A stretch of 64,000 bases of DNA, taken from the NCBI GenBank assembly GCA_946800325.1, contig OX326958.1, positions 27,630,914 to 27,694,913 on the forward strand. Reading direction: 5' to 3'. Below are positions 21,501 to 33,891 of the stretch, piece after piece; the first letter of the stretch is position 1; every line of letters starts with the position of its first letter. This DNA is from Luzula sylvatica (lineage: Eukaryota; Streptophyta; Magnoliopsida; Poales; Juncaceae). Position numbers and translations under genes: made by a program. Below the pieces are notes generated by a model. The model saw nothing but the letters and a program-made list of their open reading frames with translations. It was not told the origin of the DNA and searched no databases.

Positions 21501-22260
21501 TGTTGGGAAACGATGGCCTCACTCCCCGCGCAGCAGAGGAGGGACGCGGTCCGGTTTCCCAGTGCCAAGATTTTCGTCGTCGACTCGAACGTACGAATAT
21601 GGAAGAACATGCAACCATACCACACTAATTGATGGTGAATGAAGTGTTGAAACGTTTCTTCCATCTTGCTGCTTTCCACTCCGGCTGAAGCTTTTCATTC
21701 GTCGTGCTTTCCATCGTGTTTTGCACTCCGGCAACCGTGCATCATATTCCCACACGACTCGACACCGTCAAACACGTATTCCTCCTTTTGGGTAAACCGA
21801 AACGATTCCGGTGAAACCCTAGTTTCACTTAGATCACAAAAGATAATCAAAATTATGATTCCTCGATTCGTATCCAACGTGAGTTGTCGTCTATCGGTTA
21901 CATACGTATCTCCCTAATCGATCCGTGCATAAACTTGCTTAACCTCGTACGATTATCTCTAATGGAGAAAAACAGTTTTTCTTCCATTCTCTCTTTCTCT
22001 CTATTGCATGTTCACACCTATTAGGATGTCTTCTAACTATTTGATATGTTAAAACGATTAGCACAGTGATTAGATTACTTGAAGAGAGAGAAACATCCTA
22101 TATATAGTATATGAGATAATGATGGACCAAAGGGTGTATAATTGTTATACAGAGTCATAACTCTTTCCGTTCGAACACACACATGTTCTGTTCGAACGGA
22201 ATATCTTTTGTCTCTGAGTATGTACAATCCTATTGTACAAAACATTTTACCCTTGGATTG
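21501..22260. other. No gene seen; possible LTR-like sequence
   Basis: Several overlapping short frames lack recognisable domains. On the minus strand, 22165-22205 has a perfect inverted repeat of 13 bases (ttccgttcgaaca and complement), followed by a TATA-like tatatatagg near 22100. This order (TTCGAAC palindromes, TATA, then tcgttttaac) recurs at 58740-59330, so both may be LTRs of related elements. Confidence 0.3.
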
Positions 22261-22264
22261 AACA

Positions 22265-25098
22265 TTACGCGATGAAATGCCTGATTCGAGAAATAGATAC
22301 ATTTTTCTTGAAATGGTAGAACTGTTGGCATCGTACAATGAAGATGTAAATAATGTTGAAAGATCCATCGGTTCCGCTCTTTCCAAATATTCCAATTGGT
22401 TGCCATCCATAGCGTGTGTCACATTGGCCGATCCGTCTTAGCCAACGTTCTAGTGTGAGCCTCCCATTTATCAAATGGCTCCGAGCCATCTGCGTAGTCC
22501 CCAATCAAGGGAGAGTATCTTCACATTATTCTCCATACCGCTCGCGTAAAAGAACAATAGAGGAGTAAGTGATCTCTCATTTCCGGATGTCTTTTGCGGA
22601 GAGAGCATAATGGGGTATGCGGCCACCCCTTCCTAGATAAGATATCGGCGGTGTTAATCCTATTGTGTGAGGTTATCCAGTGAAAGAATCTTATTTTGAG
22701 AGGGGCTCTCGTTTTCCATACTTGTTTCTGTAATCTATTAATAATCCCTGGATTGCGTTTAAATATGTAGGCTGATTTGGACGAAAATTGTCCATATTTG
22801 TCCCATATCCATTTTGGGGGATCGTCCTCTCAGGTGGAAAATACCGAGGCATGGTAGATAGGAAGAGGTTGCCTAGAGTTTTTAGAAACGGGGATATGGA
22901 TCTCCTCAAGAGGCCCGAAAGCGACGTGGCGTTATGGACCCCATATAACGCTCTCATGTAGAACGACCATAAGTTATCGCCTCCCATATCGATTTTCCAT
23001 AAGAATTTTTGTAGAAGAGCGTCGTTCATTGATTCTAGATGCAGTAGGCCCAAACCACCATTTCTTTTAGGCAAACAAACTGTTTCCCAATTGATAAGGC
23101 ACTTTCCTTTAGCACTTTGGTCCGAGCCCGACCAAAGGAAGGTTCGCATTAGGCGATCCAATTGCTTCATTATCCCGACGGGTAGTTTACACATTTGCAT
23201 GAGATAGATGGGAAAGGCATTTAACGTTGCCTTGGCAAGTGTGATCCTTCCTCCCATGGACAAGAGACGGTCTTTCCAAGAGGCCATTTGTTTTTGAACC
23301 TTGGTTAACAGGGATAAGAACGAATCTTACCGTAGTTTCTTGACGACTATAGGAACCCTAAATAGTTAATCGGGAAAGCTTGTAAAGGACAATTCAAAAT
23401 TGCCTGTATACCCGCATGCCTTTCTTGGGGAATCGCAATTGGTGAGAAAGTTGTTTTTTGGAAATTAATATCTAAGCCAAAGATCTCGGTGAAAATGTTC
23501 AACGCTTGCTTAATAATTCTCAGATTCTGTGGATACGTTTCCACAAAGATAATAGTATCATCCGCATACTGCAGGGTCGGAGTCGCAAAAGAGGTGCTTC
23601 TTTGTAACTGCGGGTCGATTATATGAATAATATCCTATAACAGATCGACCGCCAAGTCAAAGAGTAATGGAGAGAGAGGGTCGCCTTGCCGTAGGCCTCT
23701 AGCGTGATGAAAAAAAGGAAGAAAGATGGCCATTAACTTTAATCGAGGATGATGAAGGGGATAATAGATCATTTATCCAACGAATCCACTTAGGCGGAAC
23801 CCCCTTAAGTTTAATAGGTTCAAAAGGAAAGGCCATGATATGTTGTCAAACGATTTACGGAAATCAATTTTCAGAAAGATCGTAGGGATCTTCTTTTTGT
23901 GATAGAAGTGTAATAATTCTATCGCCGTGGCGTACGAGTCAACAATAGACATTTTTTTTAATAAAAGCCGTTTGATGATTGTGAATTAGAGATGGGAGAA
24001 CCGCTTGAAGACGAGCCGCGAGTATTTTAGTGATGAGTTTAACTGGGGTAGTAATAACACTAATGGGCCTTCAAATCATCAACTTGATGCGCTCCCACCT
24101 TCTTTGGGATTAGTGTTATAGTTGCCTTATTAATGCTTTTGAGGTCGAGTGTATGATCCTTTATTATACATAATATGTCCGTTTTCATGATTTCCCAAAA
24201 TTCTGAAACGAATTCTATGGACAGCCCATCTGGGCCTGCCGACTTACCTCTTTGGATTTCATTCATCATTTGTTTAATTTCTAGTTCAGAGATCGGGGCT
24301 ATAAGATTTTCCAAATTCGGACCTCGGAGGAGTCGCGGGAAATTAGGAGGGTTCCAATCTGTGACCATTTGATTGGGGGTTCCAAGTAACTCTGATAAAT
24401 CGCAAAGAAAGTGTCTGGGATCATCGATGGGTCTGAGATAGCTGTGTTGTTATGCGTAATCGAGGTGATTGAGATTCGTGAATTCCTAGCCGAGGCCATG
24501 GCATGGAAATAAGGGGTATTGCGGTCCCCTAATTTCAACCATGTGATGGACGAGCGTTGTTGCCACTTGAATTCCTCCATTAGCGCTATCGTGTATGCTT
24601 TTTCCTTAAGCTCAATCCTTGTCAATCGCTCCTCATTGCCAAGCGTGCGATATTCTTCAAATCCATCAAGGATTTGTATAGCGGAAAGTAAGTGTTCTTT
24701 TTTTGTCGAGATTGTTGGTGCGTCGCCTTGGACCATTTATTCAGGGCCGACCGAGTCCTAGTTATTTTGTATAAATAATTCTTTGCAGCGTTTGTATGGA
24801 GAGATGTTGTCCCCCATTTTTGAACAAATATTTCCTTAGCATCTAAGCTATGTAGCCAAGCCCGCTCAAAGTTTCTTATTGACGATCCCTGAGACCTTAT
24901 GGTTTTGTGAATAGAGAAGAGAAGGGGAGAGTGATCCGAGGTTATAGAAGAGATAACCTGGAGAGCTAGAGTATAATTGGGCAAGAGATAGTGCGATGAG
25001 GTGAGGATCCTGTCAAGTCGGGAAAAGCATGGGTTTCTTTGCTTGTTTAGACCACGTATAGGCTCGGCCTATACGGTCAACCTCTCTTAAAAGAAGAT
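22265..25098 (-). pseudogene. LINE-C: decayed LINE ORF2
   Basis: Several frames on the minus strand together encode an ORF2. Near 24985-25098 is endonuclease sequence (REVDRIGRAYTWSKQ). Then come 24299-24736 (SSITWLKLGDRNTPYFHA) and 24060-24368 (GKSAGPDGLSIEF). A YADD catalytic box is at about 23550-23570, 22691-23287 reads GRITLAKATLNAFPIYLMQ, and a TNWNIWKERN tail is near 22370-22410. Numerous frameshifts and stops make it inactive. It is interrupted at 25098 by LINE-B and continues briefly after 37440 (DIVAFNNTI). Confidence 0.85.
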
Positions 25099-25114
25099 CG
25101 TTGATGGTATTATT
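25099..25114. repeat. LINE-B target-site duplication, left copy
   Basis: cgttgatggtattatt, repeated exactly at 37424-37439. Confidence 0.9.
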
Positions 25115-25224
25115 TTTTTTTGAATGGATGGCAAATTGCGAACCTTAATGCTTGTATTAAAAGAAAGATGAATTTACAAGGTTAGAATTTGAAAAATCCT
25201 ATATTTCGAGCCCTCAATTATGCC

Positions 25225-28200
25225 CTATCTAATCCAAGCTGACATGTCCTCTATTATATTAATAACTCTAGTAGTCGGGGTTCTTTTTTTGTTTTGGAAG
25301 ATGCGTAAATTGCGTTCTTTCCAAATATTCCAATTAGCCGCCATCCATAAAGTGTCTACCCGTTCCCGTTGACCCCGATCTAAGGAAGCTCTCATCAAGT
25401 TCCAAGTTTGTAATATTGGAGAGGTTGAAGAGAGACGCGGTAGGTTGATTATTTGTTCAAGTTGCCTCCAAATCGCTTGAGTGTATGAACAACTCACTAA
25501 GAGGTGCTCTCTTGTTTCGAAGTGCCGATTACAAAGGACACATTGTGGTTCGTGTAGCCAGCCCTTGCGTGCAAGAAGGTCGGCCGTATTGACCCTACGG
25601 TGTAGGACAAGCCATATGAAGAAGCGGACTTTTAAAGGAGCTTTTGTTTTCCACACTTGACTTTGCCACGGGTTTCGCACTCCCGGATCGATGAGAAAGT
25701 TATAGGCGGATTTTGTGGAAAAAAGGTGATTAGCCTCCCATTTCCAAATGGTTTCATTGTTATGTTCCGATGTCTCCGTTGATATTACATATAACGGTAG
25801 AAGTGAACGAAGTGATTTCATGAATGGTGATAGACTTCGGGTATTAATATTTGAGAGATCATTTGCCTTGGTTAACCCATACATGAGTCGCATATATTTG
25901 GACCAAAGCCCTTGTGGATCACTGTCAAGCTTCCAAAGAAATTTTAAGAGGAGGACGGTGTTCATGCATGATGTGTCTTTAAGGCCAAGCCCCCCATTTT
26001 TCTTCGGAAGGTAAATAGTTCGCCAATCCATAGCACATTTACTCGGATGGTGTTTCTCCGAACCGGACCATAAAAAATTTCTAATTATTTTATCCATTTC
26101 CTTGAGAACCCAACGAGGGAGTTTGCACACTTGCATTATGTAAGTCGGATAGGCATTTAGAGTAGCTTTAATTAGAGTTAGTCGTCCCCCAAAAGAAAGT
26201 AGTTTTCCTTTCCAAGTGGCCACTTGGTTTTGCATCTTAGTGATGAGCGAGAGAAAATGTTGTTTTCTAGGATTTATGCGAGTAAGGGGTATTCCTAGAT
26301 AGGTGAAAGGTAGATCTTTCTTATCGCATCCTAAAATTTGCTTAATTGTATTGTCCAAATCGGATGGTATTCTAATCGTTGTGAAGCTACTCTTCTCCCA
26401 ATTGATTTCTAGTCCGGTGATCTCCGTAAATAAGCAAATGATTTGGTTAGCGATTTGGAGATTCGTTGGAGACGCTTCAAGAAAGATAAGCGTATCATCG
26501 GCAAATTGGAGAACGGGGACACTAAAAGGAGTCGTTCGCGTGAAAAGGTGATTTGCTTTGCGAAATAGATCTTGGAGGATGTCTACGGCGAGATTAAAAA
26601 GCATGGGTGATAGTGGATCCCCTTGTCGGAGGCCCCTCTTATGGGGGAAGGACGGAGAGATTGTCCCGTTTATTTGTAGGGATGATGAGGAGGATTGAAG
26701 TAGCGTTTGTATCCATTTATTCCATAAAGGTGGGAAGTTTCGTGCTTGTAGTAACTTTTCGATAAATACCCATGATACATTATCGAAAGCTTTTTTGAAG
26801 TCAATTTTAAACGATATTGTCGGGATCCCATTGTTATGGTAATAAGAGATAAGTTCACGAGAGATCGCAAAGGAGTCAATTATTGACCTTTTTCTAATGA
26901 AAGCCGTTTGGTTTTCGCTTATCATTGTTGGCAAAAAGGGTTGGAGCCTATTCGCCAAAATTTTGGAGATTATTTTGATGGGAGAAGAGATTACACTTAT
27001 AAGTCGATATTCATTTGGTGAGAGTGCCCCTTGTACTTTAGGGATTAGGGTGATTAGAGCTAGGTTGAGTTTTGCTAAATCAAGTCTATTGTGATAGAAT
27101 GCCAATAACATGGCCATAATATCCGTGCGCATTAGCGGCCATAGTTCTTGTAAATATTCATTCGGTAAGCCATCGGGTCCCGAAGCTTTTCCTTTTTGAA
27201 GATCATCGATTATTTGTTTTGTCTCATGTTCCGAGAATGCCATCGTTAGTGATTGAAAATTGTCATGGGGGTCCATAGGAGTAAGTACATTAGTGGGGTC
27301 CCAATTACTCGGCCGAAGGTGTTCCAAACCCAAGTTGTTACGGTAGTAATTGTGGAAAGCCAATGAAATGTCTTTGGTGTCCGTTAGAGTGGACCCCTCT
27401 ATTACTAGAGATGAGATTGTGGTCCGATTTCTTTTTGACGAAGCAAGAGCATGGAAATATTTCGTGTTTTTATCGCCTAATCTAAGCCAATTTGCGGAGG
27501 ACCGTTGTTGCCACTTGCTTTCTTCTTCAAGGGTTAATTCATATTCCTTTTTTTAACGGAAATTCCTAAGACAATTTTATCATTTGAGAGAGTACGGGTT
27601 TCCTCAAAGTGATCAAGGAGTTGTAGGGTGTCTTGGAGGTTTTGTCGTATTAGGTTGTCCTTTAGTTTCTTTTCTCTTGCCCATTTGGCGGTTTGAGCCC
27701 ATAGTTTGTTTAGTTTATAAATGAAGTTTGTGGCCGGATTTGCGTGGAGCATAGTTGGACTCCAAGAGTTTTCTATGATTTGTCTTCCCTCTTGATTTTT
27801 AGCCAAAAACGTTCAAAATTTCTTTGCCTTGTTTCCGTATTATTTTGCGGTTTGGCTATTGTGAGTCTAAGTGGTATATGATCGGAAGTAATTGTAGATA
27901 GGTCTTCTAGGTTGGTGATGAGGTTAGAAAGTAGGAATTGATTTGAGATTAGGATGCGATCTAGTTTGGAGAATGTGGGAATCGGTCTCTTACTAGACCA
28001 AGTGAACCGTCTAGTTGTTAGATTAACTTCTTGTAGATGGTTGTTTGTTATAAAAGTATTGAAAGCCATTATGCTCGAGAGAGAGTGCCCATTGCCGGTT
28101 GTTTCGTTTAGGGCTCGGATTATGTTAAAATCCCCTACTAGCAACCAAGGAAGATTGTTAGTAGGAATTCCTTGTAATTCTAGGAGAAAATGATCTTTTA

Positions 28201-28561
28201 GCGCTTCACTAGTGGGACCATAGATATTTGTAAGAAGAATGGAGTTGCCATTTGCTAGGGTCAAAATTGTGTTTAGAGTATGGGGGGTGGTGAAAGATGA
28301 TGTTAAAGAAAAGTCATCCGACCAAGCGGTCATCATACCGCCTTTTGAGCCTATCGCATTTGCGAAGACGACATTTTTAATGCGGGAGTGGCAAACTTTT
28401 TTCATGCTAAAGAAAGTAGGGTTATCCCATTTCGTTTCTTGTAAACAAATAATGTCGCACTTAGCTTTCCTAATTAGATTCTTAACCAAGTCACATTTCT
28501 TGAGGCATCCTAGCCCTCTTACATTCCACGACAAAAGAGATATATGGTTGTACAATAACAT
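25225..28561 (-). pseudogene. LINE-B ORF2 (frameshifted endonuclease-reverse transcriptase)
   Basis: An ORF2 broken into three frames. The endonuclease is 27773-28561 (LSWNVRGLG, LLVGDFNIIR, FSKLDRILIS, TSDHIPL). A linker lies at 27534-27806, and reverse transcriptase through the C-terminus at 25225-27363, with KIDFKKAFDNVSW, GLRQGDPLSPMLF and FADD at about 26494-26505. A zinc-binding domain reads CVLCNRHFETREHLLVSC. Frameshifts lie near 27790 and in the stretch around 27540. FADD rather than YADD is shared with LINE-A. There is no RNase H domain. Confidence 0.85.
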
Positions 28562-28620
28562 AAGATACTTAATCTAAACAAGAAAATGACCTTATAGTCC
28601 TACTTAGGCTCTAAGCCAAA

Positions 28621-31271
28621 TCAACCATAGATTTCATTTTCGTCGCGATAGTCGACGTCGTCTATGTATGAGTCCTTGCCATCAAGAGAAACAGACCTTG
28701 CCAATTTGCTTTTGTCTGTACTAGTCAAGAATTGACATACATTATTAGTCTTAAGAAAGTTTTCGGGAGAATTTAATTTCATGGTGCAAGAGCCAATTAA
28801 TTTTTTATTTGATTGCTTTCTCATAATTTTAGAATTTTTTTCCTTTTTTGGAATAGCTCGATGGACCCGGGTCAGAGATGGCTCGAGATTGTTTATTTTT
28901 ACTTAATTCTGGTGGGGAAATAGAAACTTGAGATATTTCATTGAGGCCACATAGTTGTCTTAATTCATTTATTTGGACCGAATTAAGATGAGTGGGGTGT
29001 GAATCATAATTCTTAAGCAATTCTATATTAGCAAGCTTCGTATTCTTCTTATTTTCATTTTTACGCAGTCCCTTACTGATTTTTCTTTTTGCCTTGTTTG
29101 CTATTTTTTGGGCCTTTAATCTCTTTCTTAGTTGGGCCAATGTGAGGTTAAAAGCCCTTGGAATAATAAAAGGAGTGACTTTCATCTTTTTAATGGGCCT
29201 TTTAATGATTAAATTATTACTAGAATTTAGAATGGAGAGAGTTGAAGAATTCATACCATCAGATAAAACCATTTTTGGGGAAGCGTGCCCCACTTCTTTT
29301 GCTTCACGTGCTTGTAGGGGAGCTTCACCCAAGGTCTGCATGCTTCCATTTAGAGAGTCTTTTTTTTTCTCACCAGATGAAAAGGCATGCTCTGACCTTC
29401 CCTCTCGAGCTGAATCCGAATATGGCAAGGGACACATGATCCTTCCTGGTTGCAGCTCTGCCAAGTCAGCATACAACTCTGCTCCCTCGGAATTTGTGTC
29501 ATTTTCACCATTGTTTGCGGCGGTTTGAAGCTTTGAAGTTTGACCTAGTTCTTGACCCGATTTTAGAGGAAGATGGAGGCCCATCTCTCTCATCTGAACC
29601 GAGTTTTGGGAGTGATTTTTCTTCAATTTCTTGAGGATTGATTGATGTACCACTCGTGATAGTGGGGGCTGACTAGATTGCAGATCTCCAGTGACCGGAG
29701 TTGTCTTCGTCGGGGTGGACTCGTCCTGATCCGTTCGTAATTTTTTCGCTGCAGGTGGATGGAGATTCGTGCCGCCAAAAATAAGCGGAGCAAGAGCATC
29801 TTTTTCCATTGAGGGTGGTGCAAGTTGCCAAAGTTTGAGGAGAGTTTGGCTAATCGGAGCTGAACCCCTCATCGATTCCTCGCATGCTATCAATTGGGAG
29901 GAGGTTTGCATTTCAGAGTTGTGTGGCTCATCAGGTGGTGATTCAGTTGAAGTGGGTGAGTATTCGGACTTGGTCCTCGACTTATAGGAAGGGGGAGAGG
30001 GTTCTCGGTAATTAATCTCGTTGTGCAAGCACTCGAAGAACTGCTCGTTTGGCGTAGAATCAGGTGGTCGGTAGAAAAACGCTTGTTCTTCAATGACGCG
30101 ATGAACTACTAAGTGGACCTTTGTTAAATATCCATCAGCTGCGGACCATAAAAATGGTGGCAGCTCCTTGTTCTGTTGGGTCGTGAGGATGATTCGGAGC
30201 CTTTCTAAGGTGCGCAATTTCGAGATAGGGCCGTGATGCAAGATTTCTCCCAAGTTTGCGCATAAAGTGTCTAATTCTTTCTCGCAATAGGCCGTCAAAG
30301 GCAGACCATAGAGATCAATTTCCATCTTGTAGTTGTAGTGAACGACTGTCGCACCAAGTCCGACACTCCATGGGTAGGAAACGAGTCCCTCTTTTTCCAT
30401 TAAGGGGCCTACTTGCAGCAAAAAGTGATTGCGCTCGTTAATTTTCCTTAATTTGAGGAGGTATTTGTCGCTTCCCCAATAGACGAGTTCGGCTCCGACA
30501 AAATCCTTGGTCGCATTGGAGATGATGCTCTGAATTACTGTCGGATTGTGGCCATCAATTATGCGAGCATCGAGAACCACTGCGGCTTGTAGTTGGCGGA
30601 GTTCTCTAGTATGGTCCAGCGATTTTCGGAGGTAGATGACTGGTGGAGGTGCCGTCATCTTGGGGAGAGGGAGCAATGGTTTGTTGTTCGGGTTGAAAAA
30701 GCGACCTTTCTCGATGTCGTCCAAGCGTAACTTACATAGATTGTATAAATGTCCCGACTTGCGGCAGTAGCAACAAGCACGAGGACGTCGACAATCTTCC
30801 GTAACATGGTCGGTGTTCGTGCACTTCAAGCATTTGCCTTGCCACAACGGGTGATGGGGGTCGGGTGGGAACGGCAGCGGTTCCTGCGGGGTGGAGAGGA
30901 TGGCTGCTGGAGGGGGGGTTGGGGGGGCCGGGGTGGTGCTCACAGGGGCTGCTGCATCAACATGTCTCCATACATGTTGCTGTCGAGTGGTGTTGGCAGG
31001 AACCCTTCGCACGGTGGCACGAGAGGCAAGTTGCGCTTGAGGGTTTGTCATATGGTGAGAGTGAGAGTTATGGTGCTTAGTGTGATGGTGAGAGGAGGGG
31101 TATTGTTTGTTTCTGTATGTATTGTGGGGAGAGAAAGATTTCTTGTAGGGGGTGTAAGTGTTGAGACATGGGGTGGCTATCCGTTGGATATTCCACCATC
31201 CATTTCCTTGATACACTTTTGTTAATCGTCCTTTTTGCAAAGGAAAATCGCCCTTTACAAAAGCTCTTCCC
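28621..31271 (-). pseudogene. LINE-B ORF1, interrupted and frameshifted
   Basis: A gag-like protein open from 31271 to 28829, then continuing in another frame at 28621-28824 (KKLIGSCTMKLNSP..., aligning with the end of LINE-A ORF1). It has two CCHC knuckles (CLKCTNTDHVTEDC and CCYCRKSGHLYNLC), a DUF4283-like domain and a Lys-rich tail. Its first codons lie beyond LINE-A, at 37407-37414, so LINE-A entered about three codons after the start. The apparent start at 31285 uses LINE-A sequence and is not native. Confidence 0.8.
31257..31271. repeat. LINE-A target-site duplication, left copy
   Basis: acaaaagctcttccc, repeated exactly at 37392-37406. It is LINE-B ORF1 coding sequence. Confidence 0.92.
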
Positions 31272-31296
31272 GAGAAACAACACAAGTATCACAACC

Positions 31297-33834
31297 ATGC
31301 AGGAAAATGGCGATTTCATGGGGAAAAAAGGGCGACTGCAGAAGATCGACACTGGAGATGGGTGGACCTTGCTACAGCGAAAGGTAAAATCCTCCTTCAC
31401 TCCATATACCCCGTACTACCCCAACAGTCACAACCATTCAAAGCTCAACAAAAACCACAACTACAACTACAAGAGAGTAAGCTCGACAATGGAATATCAA
31501 AATCAAAACCTGTACAGAAATTCTCAGTACAACAACAACTACAAAAACCAACCAAGAAACACTAGGTTTTACTACCGTCCCACTCAAAATGGCAACCTGA
31601 ACAATCACGGGCAGAACTGGATACCAGTTAACCATAGAAAGAGGCCTCTCCCCCCTACTCCACAAAACAATGGCCAAAATACTCAAGCAAAACCGCGCTT
31701 CATGGAGGGGAAATGTGGTAAGTGCCTATCCGACGAGCACGAAACAATAAACTGCAAGAACGCTCGCAAGTGCTGTCATTGCAAACGCCCTGGTCATGTT
31801 TTCAAAAACTGTCCGGTGCGGCTAGATGATAATGCCAGGCAAGCCCTCTTCAACCCGGATCAGAAACCACTTATCCCCATTAAGCCGTCTACGGCTCCAC
31901 CACCTCTATGCTTCCTCAGGGCTACACAACACCATCTGCAGGAGATCCGAGACCTCACGAATGCAATCGTTGTAGATGCAAGATTGGTCCAGCCCCACAG
32001 TCTCGACTCCATTAAGATACTTGTTCAGAACTCGATGAACTGGACTCACAAGTATCAGCTAGTGTACTGGGGGCACGAAAAATATATATTGAAATTACCT
32101 TATGAAATCGATAGGGAATCATACCTCCAAAACCAAACCGAAGCTATGCAGCGAGCGGGATTGGTTATTTATCCCTGGTCAAACTCAATTGGAGCCAAAA
32201 CAATCCCATACAAGTTCAAGGTAGAAATCGAGCTGGTCGATCTACCAGTTCATGCATGGTGCGAGGAGGAATTGGACGCGATAACCATCACCTTCGGCAC
32301 AATAATCTACCATGGCCCGTTAATCGCGTTAGAATCACTGGAGAGGGCAAGATGCCTACTGACGACGACTGACATGGAAATTATTCCGCCGTATGTCAGG
32401 GTGAGGTCCGATGGACTGGATCGAGATGTCAAAGTGAGGCAAATTCGAGCAATTGAAGAACATGCCTACTTCTTCCGCCCCCCAGATCACACGCCATCCC
32501 AAGAATACTTCGATCAGGTCAAGAAATCTCTCTATGAACCTCCTCCGATCAAAGCTAGGGCTCCTCCGTCCAAATCACCTTCCTACTACAGTCCCGAATC
32601 CCCTGGAGCCTCGTCACCATCCAAAATTGATAGGGGTTCAAAGAATACGTTCAGCTCCTCTGAAGCAAGGGCTCTCGAGCAATCAGCTATGCAGGACAAC
32701 GAAATGGACTCCCTACTGCGATTGTGGCAGCTAGCACCACCTTCGAAAGAAAAAGACGAACTTGCCCCTCTTCTCTTTGGGGCAAGATTCGCAAAATTGA
32801 AGATGCAAAAAGATGAATTGAGTAACCCGAAGCAAATCAAACCACCATCGCCGGAGAAATTGCCGTCGAGGTTCGAGGAAATCGTACAATCGCAGCAGAA
32901 ACCCCTCGTAATGATGACCGTACCTGACTCGCAGCAGGACACGTTAGTCAATCCCCCAAAGCCGAGGCAGCTACAGCCACCTAACACGTCTAATCCAACT
33001 ACTGCTTCAACGGCTGAGGAAAATGATCAGGGTACAGTCGAGCCAATTAATGAAAGGGAGCGTGCCAGCATTTATGACGGAACGACATGTAGGCTGACAC
33101 AACTCGAAAAAGGGAAAGGCTTGCTTCACGAGGAAGAAAAGAAAAAACGGGATAAGGAAGGTAAATATTCAATTAAACCACCCTTAAAATTAAAATCACA
33201 TACTAAGGCTCCACTTTTCTCAAAGAAATCTCTGCTACATACAACTCTGGCGTCTATGTTGAGGAAAACAAGGGAGAAAAAAAAAGCCCACTCCACCAAA
33301 AAACCAAAATTAACAGATAAAAATTCACAGAAATTAATTACCCTTAATCCTGAATCAAACAATGACAAAAAAACCCAACATGTTAAATCGAAAAAGATAA
33401 CAAGAAAAGCCCAACTAAAATCATTAGAACTAAATGCTAAAAGCCCGATAGAAATAAATGATGATGACTTAAATGAGTTAAGAGCCATGTGTGGGCTGCA
33501 ACAAATAGAAACAAACAATGAAATGATGGGCCAAAAAATTTCATTAAATAGTCAAAATGATTCACCTAAAATTGCAAATACACAAAATAAGGCAGTAACT
33601 ATTCAAAAAACGAACTCTGCAGTAACTACTCAAAAAACTAACTCTGCACCAGTGGCAATAGCAAGATCAAAGAAATTATTAATAGGAGAATGCTCCATGC
33701 AAATTAATAAACCAAAGAAATCACTTAGTGAATCAAACGTCTGCAATTTTGTATCAGTGAGGGATGAGGATGAATGGAATCTCGAGTTGGATTTCAAAGA
33801 TAATTACAACCCGTCTGCAATTTTGTATCAGTGA
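31297..33834 (+). CDS. LINE-A ORF1: gag-like RNA-binding protein
   Basis: 845 aa from the ATG at 31297. The frame is open back to 31168, but that part is LINE-B sequence, so the start inside the element was chosen. The N-terminus is rich in Asn, Tyr and Gln (about 30-110). Two CCHC knuckles follow near 135-175 (CGKCLSDEHETINC and CCHCKRPGHVFKNC), then a DUF4283-like region (LVYWGHEKYILKL, VHAWCEEELDAI). The C-terminal third is Lys/Ser-rich. It is homologous along its length to LINE-B ORF1 (DFMGKKGRLQKIDTGDGW against DFPLQKGRLTKVYQGNGW). A 23-bp direct repeat (33738-33760, 33812-33834) supplies the stop codon. The expected role is packaging element RNA. Confidence 0.88.
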   Translation: MQENGDFMGKKGRLQKIDTGDGWTLLQRKVKSSFTPYTPYYPNSHNHSKLNKNHNYNYKRVSSTMEYQNQNLYRNSQYNNNYKNQPRNTRFYYRPTQNGNLNNHGQNWIPVNHRKRPLPPTPQNNGQNTQAKPRFMEGKCGKCLSDEHETINCKNARKCCHCKRPGHVFKNCPVRLDDNARQALFNPDQKPLIPIKPSTAPPPLCFLRATQHHLQEIRDLTNAIVVDARLVQPHSLDSIKILVQNSMNWTHKYQLVYWGHEKYILKLPYEIDRESYLQNQTEAMQRAGLVIYPWSNSIGAKTIPYKFKVEIELVDLPVHAWCEEELDAITITFGTIIYHGPLIALESLERARCLLTTTDMEIIPPYVRVRSDGLDRDVKVRQIRAIEEHAYFFRPPDHTPSQEYFDQVKKSLYEPPPIKARAPPSKSPSYYSPESPGASSPSKIDRGSKNTFSSSEARALEQSAMQDNEMDSLLRLWQLAPPSKEKDELAPLLFGARFAKLKMQKDELSNPKQIKPPSPEKLPSRFEEIVQSQQKPLVMMTVPDSQQDTLVNPPKPRQLQPPNTSNPTTASTAEENDQGTVEPINERERASIYDGTTCRLTQLEKGKGLLHEEEKKKRDKEGKYSIKPPLKLKSHTKAPLFSKKSLLHTTLASMLRKTREKKKAHSTKKPKLTDKNSQKLITLNPESNNDKKTQHVKSKKITRKAQLKSLELNAKSPIEINDDDLNELRAMCGLQQIETNNEMMGQKISLNSQNDSPKIANTQNKAVTIQKTNSAVTTQKTNSAPVAIARSKKLLIGECSMQINKPKKSLSESNVCNFVSVRDEDEWNLELDFKDNYNPSAILYQ

Positions 33835-33891
33835 TCGGTTTGAAGTGATCAGATTTGGGACATTCTGTGTTTAAGAAAATATTTTTATTTT

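Noticed and set aside
31077..31400. Divergent promoter or bidirectional gene pair at the LINE-A/LINE-B contact
   Set aside because: Target-site duplications show that LINE-A is inserted in LINE-B; the apparent upstream extensions of both ORF1s read into the partner element.
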